Source of the DNA: Chloroflexota bacterium
GTDB lineage: Bacteria; Chloroflexota; Anaerolineae; Aggregatilineales; Phototrophicaceae
Reading direction: 5' to 3'
Length of the DNA stretch: 64,000 nt
NCBI GenBank assembly: GCA_026707665.1
Contig: JAPOWK010000080.1
Span: 1 to 64,000 of the forward strand
The notes below the pieces were generated by a model. That model did no database searches, had not been told where the DNA came from, and worked only from the letters and a program-made list of their open reading frames with translations. Positions 42,975-51,222 of the stretch are shown here, piece by piece. The position numbers and the translations under genes were made by a program. Each line of letters starts with the position of its first letter. Within the stretch, counting starts at the first letter, position 1.

Positions 42975-43904
42975 TTAATCTTCCGCATGGTAATAGACCC
43001 AGCCGGCTGTCTTGAACAAGAAGACGGTGGCGATCAATACGATCATGAACAATATCCAGGCTTGGGCGCTGGCATAACCCATCTTGAATTGCTGGAAAGC
43101 CGTCTGATACAGATACATCGAATGGAACATCGCTGAATTGGCGACGCCGCCAGCCGATCCGTCGCGCGTGGCTGTCATCACCCAGGCTTCGGTGAAATAT
43201 TGGAAATAGCCGATGACGTTGACGATGATGGTATAGAAGATGACCGGGCTGATCATCGGCAGCGTGATTCTGAAGGTCTTCTGGATCGCGTTGGCGCCAT
43301 CCAACTCAGCCGATTCCAGCAGGTCGTAGGGCACATCCTGCAGGCTCGCCAGATAGATCAGGATGGTGTTGCCGCCAAACCAGGCGCCCATGAAAATCAG
43401 CGACGGTTTGACCCACTTGGGGTCGGTGAGCCAGCCGATCGGCGGCAGACCAATGAACTTCAGGAACTCGTTCAGAATGCCGAATTGCCCGTTGAAGATC
43501 CAGAGCCAAACGATGGTCGAAGCGACTACCGGCGTGATCGACGGGATGTAGAAGATGCTGCGATAAAGCGACAGACCCTTGATTCTGGTATTGAGCAGAA
43601 GCGCCATCAGCATGTTGAAGACGAGATGAATCGGCAAGCCAATCAGCACCATGTAGAGCGTATTGCTGATGCCGATGCGGAAGACGCGATCGCTTTCGAT
43701 CAGGAACTTGTAATTGTTCAAGCCGACCCAGCGCGGCGGCTGCAAGATGTTGTAGCGCGTGAAGCTATACTGCAGCGACTGAACGATAGGACCGATGTTG
43801 AAGACGAAGAAGCCGATGATCGCTGGCGAAATGAATAGCAAGCCAACAATCAGCGCGCGCCGCTGCTGCTTGGTGAGTCGAGGTCGACGAATTGATATGG
43901 TCAT
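42975..43904 (-). CDS. Carbohydrate ABC transporter permease (MalF/CUT1 type)
   Basis: 309 residues with six predicted membrane segments (for example ALIVGLLFISPAIIGFFVF and VIGYFQYFTEAWVMT). The EAA-like loop is DLLESAELDGANAIQKTFRI followed by TLPMISPVIF. AMFHSMYLYQTAFQQFKMGYASA near the C-terminus is typical of sugar permeases. It precedes the MalG-type gene; upstream, beyond a palindromic repeat pair, only the end of the binding-protein gene remains. Confidence 0.92.
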   Translation of the reverse strand: MTISIRRPRLTKQQRRALIVGLLFISPAIIGFFVFNIGPIVQSLQYSFTRYNILQPPRWVGLNNYKFLIESDRVFRIGISNTLYMVLIGLPIHLVFNMLMALLLNTRIKGLSLYRSIFYIPSITPVVASTIVWLWIFNGQFGILNEFLKFIGLPPIGWLTDPKWVKPSLIFMGAWFGGNTILIYLASLQDVPYDLLESAELDGANAIQKTFRITLPMISPVIFYTIIVNVIGYFQYFTEAWVMTATRDGSAGGVANSAMFHSMYLYQTAFQQFKMGYASAQAWILFMIVLIATVFLFKTAGWVYYHAED

Positions 43905-43992
43905 TGAGTAAACCAGCCGGCGGGCAAACTGCGTGTGACAGCCATCGGCCGACGGGCGCCGGCTTTACGACACTGACTTGAAAAGATGCTGA

Positions 43993-44065
43993 CGTAGGGG
44001 CGACCTACTAGGTCGCCCGAGTATACACATTTTTGAAACGGGCGACCCACCGAGTCGCCCCTACC
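43993..44065. repeat. Inverted pair of palindromic repeats
   Basis: GTAGGGGCGACCTACTAGGT followed by CGCCCG (43994-44019) and GGGCGACCCACCGAGTCGCC followed by CCTAC (44040-44064) face each other across about 20 bp. Each is palindromic and the pair can also form one long stem. It sits between the MalF-type gene and the binding-protein remnant. Confidence 0.7.
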
Positions 44066-44092
44066 ATTCGACACGGTTGGCGCCGGTCGACG

Positions 44093-44335
44093 CTACATCA
44101 TTGCCATGTCGAGCTCGCGTTGCACCTCTTCCGTGACGCGGTCCAGCGCTTCTTGCGCGCTGAGCATGCCGGCTTTGACCGAAGTCTCGGCTTCACCCAG
44201 GCGCGAATTGTAGAAGTCGTTCACTGGAATCTTGGCCGGACCAAAGGCATTTGGTCCATTCAGTAAGTCCAGCGCCAATTGGAAGCGATGATCGCTGACG
44301 AAGCGCTCGGCTGTTGCCGCGCCTACATTTCGGCA
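44093..44335 (-). pseudogene. 3' remnant of a sugar ABC transporter substrate-binding protein gene
   Basis: The frame reads ATAERFVSDHRFQLALDLLN, GPNAFGPAKIPVNDFYNSRL, then AQEALDRVTEEVQRELD to the stop at 44093, which is the usual C-terminal end of family 1 solute-binding proteins. Upstream of about 44330 the frame becomes unrelated AT-rich sequence and reaches a stop within 20 codons, with no start, signal peptide or N-terminal domains. Some 350 codons are missing. Position and strand are what a binding-protein gene of this permease operon should have. Confidence 0.65.
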
Positions 44336-44438
44336 ATGCTTTTGTGTAATATGCCTAAAGCTTCTCTAATATTTCGGTATATTGTAAACAATTAGAGATG
44401 TACTCCCAAATTATCGAAATCAAATTAAGGGGGCAGAC

Positions 44439-44780
44439 ATGAACAGGTTAATTGTAGTTTTGGTGGTAGCGATGTTGTTGCCAGGGGCAATAGGTTTTGC
44501 CCATGGCGTTGGCAGGGGCGGCGCGCAACCTATGAGTTGGCCGTACCACTACTGTAAGCTGGATGTGCCAAACCAAGCAATCGTATCCATTAGGTACCAG
44601 CACTGGCCATGGTCAACCGCCATTCGGAATGCCTGGCGTCAAACCATTTTAGAAAAACCAGGCTATTTTGTCCGGTGGGACTGGAATTCACAGCGGGTCC
44701 GAATCGTCGTGTACGCCGAGAACGTAGGTGGAGGCGGGCCGATGCCTTCAGCAACAAAGACCTGTACAGGGGAGGACTAG
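44439..44780 (+). CDS. Small hypothetical secreted protein
   Basis: 113 residues from the ATG at 44439 with AAGGGGGCA upstream. Signal peptide NRLIVVLVVAMLLPGAIGFA, then a tryptophan/aromatic-rich mature part (SWPYHYCKLD, YQHWPWSTAIRNAW, YFVRWDWNSQRVRIVVY) with two cysteines (YCKLD and KTCTGED) that may form a disulfide. AT-rich upstream region. No family recognised. It directly abuts the truncated binding-protein remnant and has its own terminator. Confidence 0.65.
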   Translation: MNRLIVVLVVAMLLPGAIGFAHGVGRGGAQPMSWPYHYCKLDVPNQAIVSIRYQHWPWSTAIRNAWRQTILEKPGYFVRWDWNSQRVRIVVYAENVGGGGPMPSATKTCTGED

Positions 44781-44814
44781 TATACCCATCGCAGACCAAG
44801 CGACCCAATCATCG

Positions 44815-44844
44815 CCCGGTACCTCGGTACCGGGCTTTTCGTTT
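44815..44844 (+). terminator. Intrinsic terminator
   Basis: CCCGGTACC (44815-44823) pairs with GGTACCGGG (44826-44834), followed by CTTTTCGTTT. A tight hairpin with a T-rich tail 35 bp after the small secreted protein gene. Confidence 0.8.
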
Positions 44845-44984
44845 CAAATGTGCCGATGGTGTGTTAAGGCAGCGGCAACCAACCGCGACGATTATGGCTT
44901 GTATTGCAAACTTTGTCAAAACTGCCTCGCCCGTGAGACAATAGTGGCATGAACCCCAGACCGCCAATCAGGGGAGAGACGACG

Positions 44985-47138
44985 ATGACATCCACGCCGG
45001 ATCGCGACATGCGCGACGAATTCTTCAATATCACCCTGCTTCTGCTCAGTATCGGCATGTGGGCATTCATCGTGGCCGGCGACCTTCTGCCCGGCAACTT
45101 GCCGGACATCATCATGTTTGACATCGTTATCATGATCGCCGTCTGCGGGCTTAGCTATTTCATCAAGACGCGCAGCTTCAACTTTGCCTGTTTCTTCTTG
45201 CTGTTCTGCATCGCCTTGATCGCCGCACAGATCTCCATCGCCAGCGCCGACGCCGCCGTGCTTTACCTCATCCCGACCAGCCTGATCGTCGCCGTCATCT
45301 TGCTGACGCCGGCTTGGATCGCGCTCGCGTTGATTGCTGACTGCCTGTTCCTGATTGCCTTTGCGCCGCCGTCTGAACTCGCCTTTATGCTCGTTTTGTC
45401 GACGATCAGTCTGGCAAGCGTCGGCCTGCTCAAGCGGTATTTCGTCAATCTATTGAAGATCAGCCAGGGCTTTCAGGATTACGCGGCCGAGCAGATGAAT
45501 GAAGCGCGCGCGAGCCGCGCCAAGCTGGTGCTCATGTCGAAACAGCTGCAGGAGTATCAGGAACGCCTGCGCGTCATCAACAGAAAGCTGGAGATCGCCT
45601 TCGAGCAAGCCGAAGAATCACGTTTGGCGAAGGCGCGTTTTGCCGCCAATGTCAGCCACGAATTGCGCACGCCGATCAATCTGATCGTCGGTTTCAGCGA
45701 AGTGATGATCTTGGCGCCGGAGGTTTATGATCGGCCCTTGCCCGCCGGCTATCGCGCCGATATTCATGCGGTTTATCGCAATGCCAGGCACCTGCAGAAT
45801 TTGATCAACGATGTGCTTGATATCTCCCAGTTGGAGGCGCAGCACCTCGCAGTTGTCAAGGAGAAAGCCAACTTGCGCGACAGCGTGCGCGACGCCAGCG
45901 ACATGGTCGCCGATTTGATCGCCAAGAAAGGGCTCGCTTTTGAGATTGATGTTCCGGCCAACCTGCCCGACATGTGGTTCGACCCGGTGCGTATCCGCCA
46001 GATCCTGCTCAACCTGCTCGTGAACGCGGTGCGCTTCACCAGCGAAGGCCGCATCACGATCGAAATAGTCGTTGATGAAAAGGAAGCGATCGTCAGCGTC
46101 ATCGATACCGGCATCGGTTTGAGCGAAGCCGATATTAAGAATGTATTTGAAGAGTTTTATCAAGTTGCTGGCGATGACCCTGGAGGCGAAAGGGGCTCGG
46201 GCTTGGGCTTAACGCTCAGCCGCGAGTTGATCCGCTTGCATGGCGGGGCGATGACCGTGAGCAGCGCCGGCTTGCCCGGGCAGGGGAGCCGCTTCTCGTT
46301 CTCGCTGCCGACCACGCAAAACCTGGTCGCGCAGATGCCGACGAGCAATCCGCTGGCCAAAGCGATCGACGCGGAGAAACGGATCCTGGTCGTCGATGCC
46401 GATGAAGCGGTAACAGGCTTCTTCACCCGCTATTTGAAATCTCACAAGGTTCGTGAATGCAACACCGAGGCAGATGCCTTACGCGCGCTTGTCAAGTTTG
46501 AACCGGATGTGCTTTTGCTGGCGCTCGACCACCCATATTCGCAGTTGCTCGATGAAGTCAGACGGCGTCACTTTGGCCTGCATGTCGTTACGATTCCCAC
46601 GCCCAGCGGCCGATCTGCAATCCGCCAGCGCGGCGTCCATGATTACCTGGTCAAGCCGGTCTCGCGCGCGATGTTGCAAAAGGTGCTATCCCAATTTGGA
46701 GAGGGCTTGGGTTCGATCATGATTATTGATGACAATCGCGATATTGTACGCCTTTTTTCACAGACCTTGCGCAGCCTGGACGCTGGCTATCGCATTCGCG
46801 CCGCCTACAATGGGCGGGAAGGCATCGCGATGATGCGCAAGCGCCCGCCAGACTTGCTAATGCTGGATGTGCTGATGCCGGAAATGGACGGCTTCGAGGT
46901 GATCGGTGCGATGCAGGCTGACATGGCGCTGCGCGATATTCCCGTCATTTTGGTCTCGGCCAAGGGCGCCAGCGAATCGATAAGCCCCGATATTCACGGC
47001 GAGATTACGCTCAAGCGCAAGAGCGGCTACTCGCCGATCGAACTGGTAACCTGTGTGCAAGCGCTCATCGATAGCGTTCGTCAGCCCCCCGATCTCACGC
47101 TCATGAATGCGCGCCGCAGCATCGAGACGCCCGCGTGA
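44985..47138 (+). CDS. Membrane-anchored hybrid histidine kinase with two receiver domains
   Basis: 717 residues from the ATG at 44985 (GGGGAGAG upstream; an ATG at 44949 is less likely). Order: five or six membrane helices (about 1-165), a coiled coil (to about 215), HisKA with the phosphorylatable His in VSHELRTPINLIVGF, HATPase with NLLVNAVRFT, DTGIGLSE and GSGLGLTLSRELI, then receiver 1 from ILVVDADEAV and receiver 2 from IMIIDDNRDIV. In receiver 2 the phosphoacceptor is in PPDLLMLDVLMPEMDG. In receiver 1 the corresponding PDVLLLALDHP has Ala at the expected Asp, so it may be inactive. No DNA-binding output. Confidence 0.92.
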   Translation: MTSTPDRDMRDEFFNITLLLLSIGMWAFIVAGDLLPGNLPDIIMFDIVIMIAVCGLSYFIKTRSFNFACFFLLFCIALIAAQISIASADAAVLYLIPTSLIVAVILLTPAWIALALIADCLFLIAFAPPSELAFMLVLSTISLASVGLLKRYFVNLLKISQGFQDYAAEQMNEARASRAKLVLMSKQLQEYQERLRVINRKLEIAFEQAEESRLAKARFAANVSHELRTPINLIVGFSEVMILAPEVYDRPLPAGYRADIHAVYRNARHLQNLINDVLDISQLEAQHLAVVKEKANLRDSVRDASDMVADLIAKKGLAFEIDVPANLPDMWFDPVRIRQILLNLLVNAVRFTSEGRITIEIVVDEKEAIVSVIDTGIGLSEADIKNVFEEFYQVAGDDPGGERGSGLGLTLSRELIRLHGGAMTVSSAGLPGQGSRFSFSLPTTQNLVAQMPTSNPLAKAIDAEKRILVVDADEAVTGFFTRYLKSHKVRECNTEADALRALVKFEPDVLLLALDHPYSQLLDEVRRRHFGLHVVTIPTPSGRSAIRQRGVHDYLVKPVSRAMLQKVLSQFGEGLGSIMIIDDNRDIVRLFSQTLRSLDAGYRIRAAYNGREGIAMMRKRPPDLLMLDVLMPEMDGFEVIGAMQADMALRDIPVILVSAKGASESISPDIHGEITLKRKSGYSPIELVTCVQALIDSVRQPPDLTLMNARRSIETPA

Positions 47139-47175
47139 GCCCGGCCGAGGAAATCCGCCAAGGAGGCAGAAAGGT

Positions 47176-48336
47176 ATGACAACGGAACTGGGACTGGAAG
47201 TCTTTCTTGAGGCGCATGTGGATCGGTTCGCCGGTTCGCGCTTTGGCTTGCTGGCCTGCCCCAGCAGCGTCGACAGCCAGTTGCGCAGCAGCGTCGAGCG
47301 CTTGCATCGGCATCCGGCTGTGAAGCTGGCCGCGCTCTTCGGTCCCGAGCACGGCATCCGCGGCGACGCGCAAGCCGGCAGACTGGTCGCGTCCGCCATT
47401 GACCCGCGCTCCGGGCTGCCCGTCTACAGCCTCTATGGGGAGCGAAAATCACCGACAGCCGAGATGCTGGCCGATCTTGACGTCATCCTCATCGATCTGC
47501 AAGATGGCGGCGTCCGCTTTTATACATTTCTGGCGACCGCGCTCTACCTCATGCAAGCGGCGAAGGCGGCTGGCGTCGCCGTGATCCTGCTGGACCGCCC
47601 GGCGCCAATCGGCGGAGAACGCGTTGAGGGTCCCCTTCTTGACCGAGCTTATACCTCTTTCGTCGGCCCCTATCCACTGCCCATCCGCTATGGCATGACG
47701 CTTGGCGAGGTCGCGCAGTCTGTGAATGAGCGGGAGATTGGCAGCGAGCTGACGGTGATTCCGATGCGCGGATGGTCGCGGGTGATGTGGTTTGATGAGA
47801 CCGGGCTGCCCTTCATCCCGTCGTCGCCCAACCTGCCGACGCTGGATTCCATGACGCTTTATCCTGGGACTTGCCTGGTCGAAGGCACGAATCTGTCCGA
47901 AGGCCGAGGCACGACCCGCCCCTTTGAATATATCGGCGCGCCCTGGATCCACGCGGAGTCGCTGGCTGATGAGTTGAATGAACGGTCGCTGCCGGGCTTG
48001 CGCTTTCGACCGGTCTATTTTGTGCCGACCTTCAGCAAGTATCCGGGCGAAGTATGCGCTGGTGTGCATGTTTACGTAACGGATCGAGACGCATCACAGC
48101 CGGTGAATGCCATGCTGCATGTTTTGCAGACGCTGAAGCGGCGCTATCCAGATGATTTCGCCTGGCGTCCGCCTTGGGACGATGGCGCGCGCCCGCCGAT
48201 TGACCTGCTATGGGGCAGCGATAGCCTGCGCCACTGCATCGACGCGGACGAGTCGGTCGAATCACTGATCGAAAGCTGGCAGCCAGAACTGCGCGATTTT
48301 GAGCGAGATCGCGCGGCTCACTTTCTGTATTCATAG
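47176..48336 (+). CDS. namZ: NamZ-type exo-beta-N-acetylmuramidase (DUF1343/GH171)
   Basis: 386 residues from the ATG at 47176 with AGGAGG upstream. Matches the DUF1343/NamZ family, which removes N-acetylmuramic acid from the non-reducing end of peptidoglycan fragments. Landmarks: FGPEHGIRGDAQAG, VYSLYGERKSPT, VILIDLQDGGVRFYTFL, RPAPIGGERVEGPLLD, PIRYGMTLGEVAQ, SPNLPTLDSMTLYPGTCLVE and GRGTTRPFEYIGAPW. No signal peptide is evident, although many relatives are exported. Fits the amino-sugar block at 58-63 kb. Activity is inferred from family. Confidence 0.87.
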   Translation: MTTELGLEVFLEAHVDRFAGSRFGLLACPSSVDSQLRSSVERLHRHPAVKLAALFGPEHGIRGDAQAGRLVASAIDPRSGLPVYSLYGERKSPTAEMLADLDVILIDLQDGGVRFYTFLATALYLMQAAKAAGVAVILLDRPAPIGGERVEGPLLDRAYTSFVGPYPLPIRYGMTLGEVAQSVNEREIGSELTVIPMRGWSRVMWFDETGLPFIPSSPNLPTLDSMTLYPGTCLVEGTNLSEGRGTTRPFEYIGAPWIHAESLADELNERSLPGLRFRPVYFVPTFSKYPGEVCAGVHVYVTDRDASQPVNAMLHVLQTLKRRYPDDFAWRPPWDDGARPPIDLLWGSDSLRHCIDADESVESLIESWQPELRDFERDRAAHFLYS

Positions 48337-48352
48337 CGGCAGCGGCAAGGGA

Positions 48353-49495
48353 TCAGCCAACGACAATCAACTCCTGCCAGCCATTGGTGAGCTTTTCGCC
48401 GCCGCCTGGTCTGGCCACCACTACATCCTCTACTCGCGATGAATAGCTGTTGATCTGCATAATGCTCGGCTCAATGGTGAAGAGCATGCCTTCTTCCAGT
48501 GGCGTCTCATCACCTTTGGTCAAGAAAGGCGGCTCATGTACATCCATGCCGATGCCGTGCCCGAGGCGGTGTCGGAAGGCTTCACCGTAGCCCGCGTCCT
48601 CAATCACCTGGCGCGCCGCGCGGTCCGCATCCGTGGTGGTGGCTGCGCCCGCTTTCAGCGCCGCCACGCCGGCCGCCTGCGACGCCATCATCACATCGTA
48701 GACCCGCTGAGCCTCGTCGTCCGGCTCGCCGAAGAAGACCGTACGGCCGAAGTCATAGCACCAGCCCTCATAGATGCCGCCGAAATCGAATAGGATGGAC
48801 ACCGGCGGATTTAGCTTGCGATGCCAACTCTCCATTCGCGCGCCAAATAGCAGGGGATGATCCGGTCCCGAATTGTAAAGCGATGTCGTGAAAGATTGAC
48901 CCAGCGAGCCATGTTTACGCAGTTGATAATTGACTTCTTCAACGATTTCCAGCTCGGTCATGCCGAGGCGCAGCGCCTTCAGCGTATCGGCGAACGCAGC
49001 TTCCGTGATGCGCCCCGCTTCTCTCATCAGGTCGATGTCCGCTTCCGTCTTGATGACGCGCATCGGACGCAGGAGCGCCGTCCCTGAGAGAAAGACCGCG
49101 CCGGGCAGCAGCGGCTGCAAATGGGAAATCGTCTCGCCCGTCGTGAAATCACTAATCGCCACCCGCGGATTGGCCGGCAAGTTGAATCCATCGAGAATCG
49201 CCTTGACCATCTCGGTAGGTTCATCCCAATCGCCGAGGACGCGGATGTCGATGCCTTCCAGCCGGCTCAAGCCGCCGAATTCCGCTGTCATCCGCGGCAA
49301 TGGTAGCACCGGCGCCTGATGGGGTGTGATCCAGGCGCCCTCGAGCCAGTCGCCGGGATGAATCGTATTGCCATAATTGGGAAAGTCACGCGGGACGCCG
49401 GTTAGGTATTGCAGGTCGGATGAGATGGGGAAGAAGGCGAGATCGGCGTTCTCGGCGAGGATATGCTGAAATCGCTGCAGGCGGTCGCTGGACAT
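48353..49495 (-). CDS. M24 family metallopeptidase (Xaa-Pro peptidase-like)
   Basis: 380 residues: an N-terminal creatinase-like domain (about 1-150) and a pita-bread catalytic domain. The five metal ligands can be placed: Asp in ILFDFGG, Asp in CYDFGRTVFF, His in GHGIGMDVHEPP, Glu in LFTIEPSIM and Glu in SSRVEDVVV. It would cleave N-terminal residues before proline; cytoplasmic. Convergent with the NamZ gene (16 bp between stops) and divergent from the repeat-protein series. Confidence 0.9.
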   Translation of the reverse strand: MSSDRLQRFQHILAENADLAFFPISSDLQYLTGVPRDFPNYGNTIHPGDWLEGAWITPHQAPVLPLPRMTAEFGGLSRLEGIDIRVLGDWDEPTEMVKAILDGFNLPANPRVAISDFTTGETISHLQPLLPGAVFLSGTALLRPMRVIKTEADIDLMREAGRITEAAFADTLKALRLGMTELEIVEEVNYQLRKHGSLGQSFTTSLYNSGPDHPLLFGARMESWHRKLNPPVSILFDFGGIYEGWCYDFGRTVFFGEPDDEAQRVYDVMMASQAAGVAALKAGAATTTDADRAARQVIEDAGYGEAFRHRLGHGIGMDVHEPPFLTKGDETPLEEGMLFTIEPSIMQINSYSSRVEDVVVARPGGGEKLTNGWQELIVVG

Positions 49496-49653
49496 GAGGC
49501 CCTTCCTTTAACTAAAGCGAACTGCCTGAATCATAGCGCGTTCGCGCCAATCTTTCATGCCTACCATACGAATACCCTACGGCGAAATGCAGATGGCTTG
49601 TTACCGGACTACACTTGCTACACGGGATGAGAGCGGACTGGTAAGGAAAAACT

Positions 49654-51186
49654 ATGTGCAAGTCTGCCCTGATACTTGGCGTTCTGGTACTTTTGACCGG
49701 AATGCCCGCGGCTCAAGAGGTGGGTTTTTCCAGCTGCAGCGATGCGGACTGGGAAGTGCTGGGCGGCATTGAGGATGAGTATTACGCGCTGCTCGAAAGC
49801 TCTGTGTTCTTACGCGATCCGAACAAACTGCTCGATGCGGCAAAGGCGCATGCACAGTGGCGGAGCGAGTTGCTGCCTCGCTTGCCCAACTGTCGTGAAG
49901 CGCATGAAATCGGCATCGCGATGGTCCAGATGATTGGCGATGGCATTGTTACTTCGGTCTTCGAGGAGTTTTTAGCGGTTTCGCGCGCCGAGAATCCGCT
50001 GACGCCGGCCTTGCAGGATGGCAGTACGCGGATATATCTGCTGTATTTGCGCGAGGAGGAAGCGGACGAAAGAGCGACTGAACCTTCAATTGATGCGGAC
50101 GCTCTTTGCTCGGTTTCCGAAACGGGCGCCGATTATCAGTTATTGACTGGCTATATCGATTTGATTGAAGCGCGGAAGAATGCGCGCACCGTTGGAGATC
50201 TGCTGGACCTAGCGGCCATCCAGGTAGCCTGGCGGGCGCAAATGTGGCGCCAGCTTCAGGCCTGCAGCGAGGTATTTGATGTCGTTTATGCCCTGAGCCA
50301 CCTGATGAGCGACCTGATCGCTTTGCCCGCCTTGCTTGGCGCCGGCGTTGATTTGGAGGCGAATCCGTATCTGGAAGCTATTGGTGCAGCGCAGACCTTG
50401 CTTCAGGATTTCTTCAGTGCGCAGTCGCTTCAGCAAGGGCCCGAGCAAGTTCCGCCTTTGAGCGTGAATCTTCCGCCTTGTGGACAAGATACGCTCGAAG
50501 GCATGGAGCGCGGCAAAGAACCCTATGTTGAGCTTGTCTTGCAGATGAATAAAGGCGTCTATAGTAACGAGGAGTTGATTGGCTACGCGGAAGGGATGCT
50601 TGCCTGGCGCGACGAATTCCTGCCCGAAGCGCCACCCTGCCAAGAAGCGGTGGCGGTCGCGCTAATGGAGTCATGGCTGACGGGCGATTTCATCTCAGAC
50701 ACCGTGGCGATGTGGATTGGGGTGCCAGCGCAAGACAACTTCTTCGCCGAGCATCGTGCTACCAATAATGCGCGATTGACGGCGCTCGTAAGGGATATTC
50801 GCTCGGCAGACCATGCTGCAGCGCCGGTCTCGACGCTTGAATCGTTACCGGCCTGCGACGAGGCGCAGCTTGATGAAGTCTTCGGCAACATGCTCAAGAC
50901 AGTTCGAAGTCTGTCCAAGAACGCTGCAATGATTGACGACGCCGGGAGTTTTCTAAGTTACGGTCATTATCAGGCCTTTTGGCGAATGGACGTCTGGCGG
51001 CGCTTGCCCGCCTGTAGCGAAGCATTCGCTATGGCAATGCTGATGAACGAGTTTGCGTCTGATGCCGTATCGTATCATGCTTTGCGCTTTGTAAACGTGA
51101 GCGACGAAGACAATCCATTTTGGGAAACGCTGGGGCGTCAGCTGGAGCGGTTTGAGGAGTTAGCCGCTGCCAGCGGACTCAACTGA
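49654..51186 (+). CDS. Secreted Cys-repeat protein 1 (four repeats), novel family
   Basis: 510 residues; AAGGAAA precedes the ATG at 49654. Signal peptide CKSALILGVLVLLTGMPA, cut near AAQE. Four units of about 125 residues follow, starting near FSSCSD, LCSVSE, LPPCGQ and LPACDE. Each unit has a first Cys, a helical stretch, a WR..(L/V/F).. motif (QWRSELLPRLPNC, AWRAQMWRQLQAC, AWRDEFLPEAPPC, FWRMDVWRRLPAC) ending in a second Cys, a methionine-rich helix and an NP(Y/F/L) turn. In unit 1 the two Cys are 52 residues apart. Probable disulfide-stabilised helical domains outside the membrane. Family not recognised. Confidence 0.8.
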   Translation: MCKSALILGVLVLLTGMPAAQEVGFSSCSDADWEVLGGIEDEYYALLESSVFLRDPNKLLDAAKAHAQWRSELLPRLPNCREAHEIGIAMVQMIGDGIVTSVFEEFLAVSRAENPLTPALQDGSTRIYLLYLREEEADERATEPSIDADALCSVSETGADYQLLTGYIDLIEARKNARTVGDLLDLAAIQVAWRAQMWRQLQACSEVFDVVYALSHLMSDLIALPALLGAGVDLEANPYLEAIGAAQTLLQDFFSAQSLQQGPEQVPPLSVNLPPCGQDTLEGMERGKEPYVELVLQMNKGVYSNEELIGYAEGMLAWRDEFLPEAPPCQEAVAVALMESWLTGDFISDTVAMWIGVPAQDNFFAEHRATNNARLTALVRDIRSADHAAAPVSTLESLPACDEAQLDEVFGNMLKTVRSLSKNAAMIDDAGSFLSYGHYQAFWRMDVWRRLPACSEAFAMAMLMNEFASDAVSYHALRFVNVSDEDNPFWETLGRQLERFEELAAASGLN

Positions 51187-51222
51187 ACCGCAATCGTCTA
51201 AAACAACTTGGAGGCAAGCCTT

